Below are positions 1-4,647 of a stretch of 6,040 nt of DNA, piece after piece. Numbering within the stretch: position 1 is the first letter of the stretch; the number at the start of each line of letters is the position of its first letter. The stretch comes from Oscillospiraceae bacterium (lineage in GTDB: Bacteria > Bacillota > Clostridia > Clostridiales > Clostridiaceae). Under the pieces are notes generated by a model, which saw only the letters and a program-made list of their open reading frames with translations, searched no databases and was not told the DNA's origin. Position numbers and translations under genes: made by a program. The stretch is from contig WQUF01000145.1 in the NCBI GenBank assembly GCA_009785875.1, positions 1 to 6,040 on the forward strand, in the 5' to 3' direction.

Positions 1-174
1 GTAACAGGGTCAATAAAGCTACCAGAAGGAGTAGAGATGGTAATGCCAGGAGACCACATAGATATGACAGTGGAATTAATAGCACCAGTAGCAATGGATA
101 GAGAATTAAGGTTTGCAATAAGAGAAGGCGGAAGGACCGTAGGTTCTGGAGTTGTTACTTCTATACTAGATTAG
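1..174 (+). CDS. tuf: Elongation factor Tu, C-terminal end (partial)
   Basis: The reading frame is open from base 1 and ends at TAG 172-174, giving the last 57 residues of EF-Tu, the GTPase that delivers aminoacyl-tRNA to the ribosome. The segment is domain 3: LPEGVEMVMPGDH is followed by MTVELIAPVAM and the hallmark RFAIREGGRTVGSGVV, ending in TSILD. The 5' part, including the GTPase domain, lies outside the window. Its position before rpmG-secE-nusG is a common arrangement in Firmicutes. No clear stand-alone terminator follows; the large palindrome at 262-417 may do that job, which is inference. Confidence 0.97.
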   Translation, partial: VTGSIKLPEGVEMVMPGDHIDMTVELIAPVAMDRELRFAIREGGRTVGSGVVTSILD

Positions 175-261
175 TTTAATGGGAAAATTAAGGGTTAACT
201 GCTGAATCAATAAACTTATAAAATCGATACAAACATTAACAAAATGTCTATATTTACTGGC

Positions 262-417
262 GTAAATCCCCAAGGTTTTATAGGTATATCGCTTAACGCA
301 TTGAATTGATTGACTTTCTTTGTTATATACCTATATAATGATTTATAGGTATATATCTCTGAAATCTTTATTATAACACTATTTATTGATATACCTATAA
401 TTTTTACGGGGATTTAC
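262..417. repeat. 156-bp imperfect palindrome with four alternating copies of an 11-12 bp motif
   Basis: The outer arms are GTAAATCCCC (262-271) and its exact complement GGGGATTTAC (408-417). Inside them, TATAGGTATATC (279-290) is complementary to GATATACCTATA (388-399). Innermost, TATATACCTATA (324-335) and TATAGGTATATA (344-355) form a perfect 12-bp inverted repeat around 8 bases. All pairs share one centre near 339.5, so the motif occurs four times in alternating orientation (+,-,+,-) with centres about 45, 20 and 44 bp apart. This could be a foldback or MITE-like insertion, a symmetric operator array, or a terminator/leader structure. The rpmG promoter sits inside it. No target-site duplication is obvious at the ends. 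Confidence 0.8.
310..339 (+). promoter_or_regulatory. SigA-type promoter for rpmG-secE-nusG
   Basis: TTGACT (310-315) and a perfect TATAAT (334-339) are separated by 18 bases, and the predicted start is near 346. The -10 box overlaps the second copy of the palindrome motif. The transcript would begin inside the palindrome and carry a leader of about 115 nt, in which 344-354 can pair perfectly with 389-399. No better promoter is visible between tuf and rpmG. Confidence 0.7.
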
Positions 418-460
418 ATTAAAAGTATTTAAGCGGTTTTTACATTTGGAGGTGTATAAA

Positions 461-625
461 ATGGCAGCAAAAGGTGCAAGGATTAAGATAACTTTAGCTT
501 GTACAGAGTGTAAACAGAGAAATTATCATACCATGAAAAACAAAAAGAATAATCCTGAAAGATTAGAACTGAAGAAGTATTGTAAATTTTGCCGAAAACA
601 TAGTACTCATAAAGAGACGAAATAG
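461..625 (+). CDS. rpmG: 50S ribosomal protein L33
   Basis: This encodes 54 residues starting MAAKGARIKITLACTECK, a small protein of the large ribosomal subunit near the E site. It is the zinc-ribbon form: CTEC (C14, C17) and CKFC (C41, C44) supply four cysteines. The conserved NPERLELKKYC block and the basic tail also fit L33. Length is normal for the family. The ATG is fixed by GGAGGTG at 448-454, six bases upstream. It stops 18 bases before secE and is probably cotranscribed with secE and nusG from the promoter at 310-339. Confidence 0.97.
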   Translation: MAAKGARIKITLACTECKQRNYHTMKNKKNNPERLELKKYCKFCRKHSTHKETK

Positions 626-643
626 AGTTGACGAGGTAGAGAA

Positions 644-835
644 ATGGCAGAAAATAATAGAATAAAAAAGCTTTTTGGCGAAGTAAGAGCTGAATTTAGA
701 AGAATAACTTGGGCAAATTGGGATCAATTTAAAAAATCAGCAATCATTGTTTTAAGTGTATGTGGTTTTTTTGCTGTTTATGTTGGTGTGGTTGATGCAA
801 TTTATTCTAAAATACAATCACTAATCTTTAAATAA
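644..835 (+). CDS. secE: Preprotein translocase subunit SecE
   Basis: This encodes 63 residues, the short single-span SecE typical of Gram-positive bacteria. SecE clamps around SecY in the SecYEG channel of the cytoplasmic membrane. A cytoplasmic amphipathic stretch with the family signature FGEVRAEFRRITW (residues 11-23) is followed by one hydrophobic segment, about residues 33-54. The ribosome binding site is weak (GAGGT at 633-637, six bases from ATG) compared with the strong GGAGG of its neighbours. That may hold expression down or rely on translation of rpmG 18 bases upstream. The secE-nusG order is conserved across bacteria. Confidence 0.96.
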   Translation: MAENNRIKKLFGEVRAEFRRITWANWDQFKKSAIIVLSVCGFFAVYVGVVDAIYSKIQSLIFK

Positions 836-860
836 AAGGAGGTAAGTATCCTGAATTATT

Positions 861-1382
861 ATGGCAGAAAAAGCTAAATGGTATGTGGTACACACATATT
901 CTGGATATGAAAACAAAGTAAAAGTAAATCTTGAAAAAGCAATTGAAAATAAAGGTCAGGCTGATCTAATTCAAGACTTGCAAGTTCCTATGGAAGAAAT
1001 AACAGAAGAAAAGAATGGAAAACAAAAAGTAATTCAAAAAAAAATTTTTCCTGGATATGTTTTAGTAAAAATGATCATGTCTGATGAATCATGGTATACT
1101 GTGAGAAATACAAGAGGGGTTACAGGATTTGTTGGACCAGGATCAAAACCAGTACCTTTAAGTGATGATGAAGTTAAAGCTATGGGAATAAAGGATACAT
1201 TAGTTGCACTTGACATTAAAATAGGGGAAAGTATCAGGATCATCTCAGGACCTCTTCAAGGTTTTACTGCTGCAATTACTGAGATTAATTCTGAGAAGAG
1301 GAAAATAAAAGGTTTAGTTAACATGTTTGGTAGGGATATACCTGCTGAACTTGAATATAATCAAATTGAAAAGCTAGATTAG
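861..1382 (+). CDS. nusG: Transcription termination/antitermination factor NusG
   Basis: This encodes 173 residues, the usual length for NusG, which binds RNA polymerase and modulates pausing and, in many bacteria, Rho termination or ribosome coupling. The NGN domain opens with KWYVVHTYSGYENKV (6-20) and includes FPGYVLVKM (63-71) and NTRGVTGFVGPGSKPVPLS (83-101). A linker leads to the C-terminal KOW domain, about 121-173, with IGESIRIISGPLQGF and a hydrophobic core ending in NQIEKLD. The only Shine-Dalgarno is AGGAGGT at 837-843, leaving 17 bases to the ATG. That is unusually long, but the next in-frame codons upstream run into TGA at 852-854 and no nearer start is plausible. Confidence 0.97.
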   Translation: MAEKAKWYVVHTYSGYENKVKVNLEKAIENKGQADLIQDLQVPMEEITEEKNGKQKVIQKKIFPGYVLVKMIMSDESWYTVRNTRGVTGFVGPGSKPVPLSDDEVKAMGIKDTLVALDIKIGESIRIISGPLQGFTAAITEINSEKRKIKGLVNMFGRDIPAELEYNQIEKLD

Positions 1383-1410
1383 GTTTTAACTAATCGGTGG
1401 GAGGTATATA

Positions 1411-1836
1411 ATGGCAAAGAAAGTAGTAGGAATGGTTAAACTTCAACTTCCTGCAGGAAAAGCTACACCAGCACCACCTGTTGGTCCCGCATTAGGTCAA
1501 CATGGGGTAAATATCATGGCATTTTGCAAAGAGTTTAATGCAAAAACTTCTAATCAAGAAGGATATATTATTCCAGTTGTTATAAGCGTTTATCAAGACA
1601 GGAGTTTTAGTTTTATTCTAAAGACACCACCTGTTGCAGTTTTGATTAAAAAGGCTTTAGGAATAGAAAGTGGATCGAGTGTCCCAAATAAAACTAAAGT
1701 TGGAAATTTAACCAAAGCTCAAGTTAAACAAATTGCAGAGACTAAAATGCCTGATTTAAATGCAGCTTCTTTAGATGCAGCTATGAGTTTGGTAGCAGGT
1801 ACTGCAAGGAGTATGGGTGTCACTGTTGAAGAATAA
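1411..1836 (+). CDS. rplK: 50S ribosomal protein L11
   Basis: This encodes 141 residues, the standard length. L11 forms the GTPase-associated region with 23S helices 43-44 and takes part in factor binding and the stringent response. The N-terminal domain shows KLQLPAGKATPAPPVGPALGQ, including the proline-rich switch (residues 10-30), then HGVNIMAFCKEFN. The conserved core SFSFILKTPPVAVLIKKA leads into the RNA-binding C-terminal domain, about 75-141, ending GTARSMGVTVEE. GGGAGGT at 1399-1405, five bases before ATG, sets the start. It is 28 bases after nusG and 58 bases before rplA, with the L1-binding element in the latter gap. Confidence 0.98.
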   Translation: MAKKVVGMVKLQLPAGKATPAPPVGPALGQHGVNIMAFCKEFNAKTSNQEGYIIPVVISVYQDRSFSFILKTPPVAVLIKKALGIESGSSVPNKTKVGNLTKAQVKQIAETKMPDLNAASLDAAMSLVAGTARSMGVTVEE

Positions 1837-1850
1837 TTTTGTTTAAAAAA

Positions 1851-1884
1851 GTGGGAGGTAATAGCCGTCATCACCACAAGGAGG
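1851..1884 (+). promoter_or_regulatory. Ribosomal protein L1 autoregulatory site (23S rRNA mimic) before rplA
   Basis: The rplK-rplA gap can fold into an outer helix GUGG (1851-1854) with CCAC (1874-1877), an asymmetric internal loop (GA against seven bases), and an inner helix GGU (1857-1859) with GCC (1864-1866) closed by AAUA. The strand sequences GUGGGAGG and GCCGUC…ACCAC copy the conserved L1-binding core of 23S rRNA (helices 76-78). The rplA Shine-Dalgarno AAGGAGG follows at once at 1878-1884. Bound L1 would therefore cover or sequester it and reduce L1 synthesis when free L1 is in excess. L1 feedback on its own operon is established in E. coli. The placement here is read from sequence; the occlusion mechanism is inference. 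Confidence 0.75.
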
Positions 1885-1894
1885 ATTTTAATAA

Positions 1895-2584
1895 ATGGGA
1901 AAGAAATATTTAGAAAGCTTAAAATTGATCGAAAAAGGAACTGTATATGCACCTAAAGAGGCTTTGGATTTAGCCCTAAAAACTTCAAAAGCTAATTTTG
2001 ATGAGACGATTGAGCTACATGTTAGGTTAGGTGTGGATCCAAGACACGCTGATCAACAGGTTAGAGGAGCAGTTGTATTACCTAACGGAACAGGAAAAAT
2101 TGTGAGAGTTTTGGTATTTGCTAAGGGTGATAAAGCAAATGAAGCAATTCAAGCTGGTGCTAACTTCGTCGGTGCAGAAGATCTCATCGAAAAGATCCAA
2201 AAAGAAAATTGGTTTGATTTCGATGTTGTTGTTGCTACCCCTGATATGATGGGTATAGTTGGAAGGCTTGGTAGAATTCTTGGTCCAAAAGGTTTAATGC
2301 CAAATCCAAAATCAGGAACTGTTACTTTTGATATCACAAAAGCATTAGCAGATATTAAAGCAGGTAAAGTAGAATATAGGCTGGATAAAACTGCCATTAT
2401 TCATGTTCCTATTGGGAAAAAGTCTTTTGATATTCAAAAGTTAAATGAAAACTTCAATACTTTGATGGATGCGCTTATTAAAGCGAAGCCAGCTGCAGCT
2501 AAAGGGCAATATATAAAATCAATTACAGTAGCTAGTACTATGGGTCCTGGTATTAGGGTAAATACTACAAGGACTAATGAATAG
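1895..2584 (+). CDS. rplA: 50S ribosomal protein L1
   Basis: This encodes 229 residues, normal for bacterial L1, the mobile L1-stalk protein that guides deacylated tRNA out of the E site and also acts as a translational repressor. The two-domain fold is evident. Domain I is formed by both ends, including GKKYLESLKLIEKG and the C-terminal TMGPGIRVNT. Domain II lies between, with the family signature GRLGRILGPKGLMPNPKSGTVT from residue 123. The ATG is set by GGAGG at 1880-1884, ten bases upstream. A second purine-rich GGGAGGT at 1853-1859 belongs to the L1-site hairpin and is not used for this start. Confidence 0.98.
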   Translation: MGKKYLESLKLIEKGTVYAPKEALDLALKTSKANFDETIELHVRLGVDPRHADQQVRGAVVLPNGTGKIVRVLVFAKGDKANEAIQAGANFVGAEDLIEKIQKENWFDFDVVVATPDMMGIVGRLGRILGPKGLMPNPKSGTVTFDITKALADIKAGKVEYRLDKTAIIHVPIGKKSFDIQKLNENFNTLMDALIKAKPAAAKGQYIKSITVASTMGPGIRVNTTRTNE

Positions 2585-2612
2585 TTATTCAGAATACAAT
2601 TTAAAATATAAT
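2585..2612 (+). promoter_or_regulatory. Possible promoter ahead of the L10 leader
   Basis: A perfect TATAAT lies at 2607-2612, with only a poor -35 candidate, TTATTC (2585-2590), at 16 bases. The predicted start near 2618-2619 would just keep the GTAG (2619-2622) that begins the antiterminator strand. In AT-rich DNA a TATAAT can occur by chance, and readthrough from rplA is the alternative source of the rplJ-rplL message. Confidence 0.25.
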
Positions 2613-2731
2613 AGTTCCGTAGACAGTAGGTGCTTATTGCGTAATGTTTATCAGCCTACCTAGGTTTATAAATTTTTGCACTAAGCATTAGTTTTTTGAG
2701 ACCTTCTGTACTACAGAGGGTTCTATTATTT
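2613..2731 (+). ncRNA. Ribosomal protein L10 leader (rplJ-rplL attenuator)
   Basis: The gap before rplJ carries the conserved start of the bacterial L10 leader, GTTCCGTAGACAGTAGGTGC (2614-2633), and its partner CAGCCTACCTAGGTTT (2652-2667). GTAGG (2626-2630) pairs with CCTAC (2655-2659) to form the receptor stem for L10(L12)4. The same 5' strand, 2619-2631, can instead pair with 2701-2714: GTAG with CTAC, and ACAGTAGGT with ACCTTCTGT at 8 of 9 positions. This sequesters the 5' arm of the terminator. Excess L10-L12 would favour the receptor stem and so allow termination. Similar leaders are known in Firmicutes; the pairing here was worked out from the sequence. Confidence 0.88.
2701..2731 (+). 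terminator. Intrinsic attenuator of the L10 leader
   Basis: ACCTTCTGT (2701-2709) and ACAGAGGGT (2713-2721) form a 9-bp stem with one T-G wobble around the triloop ACT, followed by a broken T tract at 2721-2732. It lies just before the rplJ Shine-Dalgarno (2735-2739). It cannot form when its 5' arm pairs with 2619-2631. Confidence 0.8.
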
Positions 2732-2745
2732 TAAGGAGGTGTAAT

Positions 2746-3246
2746 ATGAACAAAAATAGAGAGATCAAAGAAAAAAAGATTGAAGAAATTAAAGAGAAGC
2801 TGCAAAAAGCTCAATCGGCAATATTAGTAAAGTATCAAGGAATAAATGTGGAAAAAGATACCCAGCTTAGAAAAAAATTAAGAGAATCTGGTGTTGAATA
2901 TAAGATATATAAAAACACATTGATGTCGATGGCGGCAAAAGAACTGAACTTGGATGGTCTTGCTCCGTATCTTCATGGACCTCTTGCAGTTGCAATAAGT
3001 TATACTGATTGTACTGCCCCAGCGAGGATAATCAATGAATTTGCAAAAGATGTTAAAGTTCTTGAACTTAAAGCAGGAGTTGTGCAAGGTGAGATATATG
3101 ACGAAGAAAAAGTTAAACAGCTTGCAGATATACCATCAAGAGAAGTTCTTTTATCAAAACTTCTTGGAAGCTTCAAGGCTCCAATTTCAAATTTAGCTGT
3201 AGTTTTAAAAGCTATAGCAGATAAAAAGGAAAGCGAAAATGCTTAA
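2746..3246 (+). CDS. rplJ: 50S ribosomal protein L10
   Basis: This encodes 166 residues. L10 anchors the L12 dimers to the base of the ribosomal stalk and, as the L10-L12 complex, represses its own message. The N-terminal RNA-binding domain shows the typical KAQSAILVKYQGINVEKDTQLRKKLRESGVEYKIYKNTL (21-59), then LHGPLAVAISYTDCTAPARIINEFA. The C-terminal helix, about 133-160 (VLLSKLLGSFKAPISNLAVVLKAI), is the docking site for L12 dimers. The AAGGAGGTG at 2733-2741 gives a strong start directly after the attenuator. It sits 21 bases before rplL in a two-gene unit. Confidence 0.98.
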   Translation: MNKNREIKEKKIEEIKEKLQKAQSAILVKYQGINVEKDTQLRKKLRESGVEYKIYKNTLMSMAAKELNLDGLAPYLHGPLAVAISYTDCTAPARIINEFAKDVKVLELKAGVVQGEIYDEEKVKQLADIPSREVLLSKLLGSFKAPISNLAVVLKAIADKKESENA

Positions 3247-3267
3247 AAATATGGAGGTGTAATTTAA

Positions 3268-3627
3268 ATGACTATAGATCAAATAATTGAAGCGGTTAAA
3301 GGGATGACTGTCCTGGAATTAAATGAATTGGTTAAAAAATGTGAGGAAGTGTTTGGAGTAAGTGCTGCAGCTCAAGTAGTCGCAGGTCCAGCTGCAGGTC
3401 CGGTTGTTGAAGAAAAGACTGAATTTGATGTAATCTTGGCTTCTTATGGTGAAAAGAAAATAAATGTAATTAAAGTTGTTAGAGAATTGACAGGACTAGG
3501 TTTAAAAGAAGCAAAGGATTTAGTTGATGGAGCTCCAAAGACTCTTAAGGAAGGCATAAATAAAGAAGAAGCTGAGGCAATAAAAGCTAAGCTTGAAGAT
3601 GCTGGAGCAAAGGTTGAAATAAAATAG
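3268..3627 (+). CDS. rplL: 50S ribosomal protein L7/L12
   Basis: This encodes 119 residues, the normal size. L12 forms the flexible multi-copy stalk that recruits and activates translational GTPases. The N-terminal dimerisation domain contains MTVLELNELVKKCEEVFGVS (13-32). The hinge, about 33-50, is rich in Ala, Pro, Gly and Val. The globular C-terminal domain, 51-119, carries KINVIKVVRELTGLGLKEAKDLVDGAPKTLKEG, the factor-binding surface. GGAGGTG at 3253-3259 sets the ATG. An intrinsic terminator follows ten bases after the stop. The expected next gene, rpoB, is not present in the remaining 2.4 kb. Confidence 0.98.
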   Translation: MTIDQIIEAVKGMTVLELNELVKKCEEVFGVSAAAQVVAGPAAGPVVEEKTEFDVILASYGEKKINVIKVVRELTGLGLKEAKDLVDGAPKTLKEGINKEEAEAIKAKLEDAGAKVEIK

Positions 3628-3636
3628 TTTTCTAAG

Positions 3637-3666
3637 AAAGTTCAAAATTTTTTTTGGACTTTTTTT
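3637..3666 (+). terminator. Intrinsic terminator of rplJ-rplL
   Basis: AAAGTTCAAAA (3637-3647) pairs with TTTTGGACTTT (3652-3662) over 11 bp with one T-G wobble, around a TTTT loop, and runs into a T tract to 3666. The stem is AU-rich, so termination may be incomplete. In most bacteria some polymerase reads through this point into rpoB-rpoC. The group II intron relic begins three bases later. Confidence 0.8.
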
Positions 3667-3669
3667 AAT

Positions 3670-3795
3670 GTGTGCTCGGCATGTAGCAACAGCTTGATGG
3701 TGAAAGTCCGTTACAGGCCTGGTAGTAGGAACTGTTAGTCAAAGACAAGGGTGTTCATTGCGAGAAGGAATCTGAAGGAAGTCAGAGACAAAATC
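3670..3795 (+). mobile_element. Group II intron 5' fragment, group IIC-like (truncated)
   Basis: The fragment starts GTGTG (3670-3674), matching the GUGYG 5' end of group II introns, followed by CTCGGCATG. It then shows the domain I features GGTGAAAGTCC (3699-3709), GTAGGAACTGTTAGTC, CAAGGGTGT (3746-3754) and the very conserved GGAATCTGAAGGAAG (3767-3781). Order and spacing resemble group IIC introns of the Oceanobacillus iheyensis type. It begins directly after a terminator T tract, the class's known target preference. Similarity fades after about 3795. No domain V hairpin, intron-encoded reverse transcriptase or 3' end is present in the window, so this is a non-splicing relic. The right edge is approximate. 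Confidence 0.82.
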
Positions 3796-3820
3796 CAATT
3801 TCACGAGTGGTGAGAGCAGG

Positions 3821-4324
3821 TTACATTTCACTTGGCTGTTGCAATCTTTTAATTTTTCTACCTTGTGTAAAAATTCTTTCGTCTGTTGCATTTGCTCTCG
3901 CATCTAAAGCGTTGATGTCGTCTTTGATTCCCTCAATATTTTGATTTATTTCTTTAACATCTTGAGCAGTTGCAGTTACTATTATTGTTATTGCTTTTTC
4001 TGTATTTTTAATATCTTCTTTAATTCCTTCTTGCCCTGCTTTTAGCCTTTCAATATCTTCTATAATTCCTTCTTGCCCTGCTTTTAGCCTTTCAATATCT
4101 TCTTTAATTCCTTCTTGCCCTGCTTTTAGCCTTTCAATATCTTCTATAATTCCTTCTTGCCCTGCTTTTAGCCCTTCAATATCTTTTTTCAACTCTGTTT
4201 TTGTTTGTCTAAGTTCTTCCCTAAAGCCTTTCATTTCGCCTTGTAACAAATCCATTCTAGTTCCCATTTCTGATTTAAGTTCTTGTTTCATTGACTCTAA
4301 ATATTCTTTTAATTCTGTGTCCAC
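3821..4324 (-). CDS. Coiled-coil repeat protein of unknown function
   Basis: This encodes 167 residues with a GTG start at 4324-4322, preceded by GGAGG eight bases away and by a good promoter. I do not recognise the family. The protein is strongly charged, with long heptad-patterned stretches and no signal peptide or membrane segment, so it is likely a cytoplasmic coiled coil. Residues 51-106 are four copies of a 14-residue unit (LKAGQEGI[IK]EDIER), exactly two heptads, encoded by tandem 42-bp DNA repeats. The N-terminal 50 residues (TELKEYLESMKQELKSEM…) and the C-terminal 107-160 (QDVKEINQNIEGIKDDINALDAR) continue the pattern. The last residues (QQPSEM) lie close to the intron-relic junction and could be a recent read-through tail. 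Its strand is opposite to the ribosomal genes. Confidence 0.75.
   Translation of the reverse strand: MDTELKEYLESMKQELKSEMGTRMDLLQGEMKGFREELRQTKTELKKDIEGLKAGQEGIIEDIERLKAGQEGIKEDIERLKAGQEGIIEDIERLKAGQEGIKEDIKNTEKAITIIVTATAQDVKEINQNIEGIKDDINALDARANATDERIFTQGRKIKRLQQPSEM
4010..4177 (-). repeat. Four 42-bp tandem repeats inside the coiled-coil gene
   Basis: Unit starts fall at 4010, 4052, 4094 and 4136, and a partial fifth copy begins at 4178. Each unit reads AATATCTTCT, then TT or AT, then AATTCCTTC, TTGCCCTGC and TTTTAGCC on the + strand. Copies alternate between TTTAATT and TATAATT, giving K/I alternation in the protein. The array therefore looks like a duplicated 84-bp block. Near-identity at silent positions points to recent expansion by slippage or recombination. 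Length is a multiple of three, so copy changes keep the frame. Confidence 0.92.
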
Positions 4325-4358
4325 TTTGTAACCTCCATCTATTTTGGTTCTTTAATTA

Positions 4359-4387
4359 ATTATATTATTTATTGTGTATTTTGTAAA
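4359..4387 (-). promoter_or_regulatory. SigA-type promoter of the coiled-coil gene
   Basis: Reading the minus strand, TTTACA (4387-4382) and a perfect TATAAT (4364-4359) are separated by exactly 17 bases. The start would lie near 4352, giving a leader of roughly 28 bases before the GTG at 4324, with the GGAGG site in between. This supports independent expression of the gene. Confidence 0.72.
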
Positions 4388-4647
4388 TGCAACTTATTAG
4401 ATCTTATTAAAAGAATGATGATTCAGAACTAATTACTCAACTTTTGCCTTAAGACTAACTCATTAGTTAACCCCAAAAAACCTTATTTTAAAGCCAACAA
4501 GTTTTATTTAATAGCACAGCAAACAGTCCATAAGCATTTCAGAGGTTTACATAAATGATCATTAGGACTTTTGACCATTTTAGGGCAAATAGGAGTGAAT
4601 AGTGAAAAGTGAAAAGTGAATAATGGTAATAGTTAATAGTAAGTTTT
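4388..4647. other. Gene-free intergenic region
   Basis: I see no supported gene, tRNA or conserved RNA here. It contains the palindrome AATGATCATT (4554-4563), the small inverted repeat TAACT/AGTTA (4456-4460 and 4465-4469), and the AGTGAAW array at 4594-4621. The ParB-like gene ends at 4648 on the minus strand, and no stem followed by a T tract is evident beyond it. The longest minus-strand reading frame starting with ATG that I noticed (24 codons) has no ribosome binding site. Confidence 0.6.
4594..4621. repeat. Heptamer tandem repeat (AGTGAAW)x4
   Basis: The four units are AGTGAAT, AGTGAAA, AGTGAAA and AGTGAAT in perfect phase, followed by degenerate relatives (AATGGTA, AGTTAAT) up to about 4642, just beyond the 3' end of the ParB-like gene. 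It looks like a simple-sequence repeat in noncoding DNA. No function is indicated. Confidence 0.75.

Noticed and set aside
626..643. tRNA-Trp gene expected by some between rpmG/tuf and secE
   Set aside because: The gap is only 18 bases, and no tRNA-like cloverleaf is present here or in 175-460.
1397..1405. A second GTGGGAGGT, just before rplK, as another L1-binding site
   Set aside because: It lacks the matching GCCGUC…CCAC half nearby and is positioned as the rplK Shine-Dalgarno, so it is more simply a ribosome binding site.
2149..2397. Open frame of 82 codons on the minus strand inside rplA
   Set aside because: It lies entirely over the conserved L1 signature region and has no ribosome binding site or recognisable product.
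4010..4190. Regular 42-bp repeats considered as a CRISPR array
   Set aside because: The repeats are contiguous without unique spacers and encode an in-frame coiled coil.
4519..4593. Short minus-strand frame of about 24 codons in the intergenic region
   Set aside because: It has no ribosome binding site and no resemblance to a known protein, and is within chance expectation.
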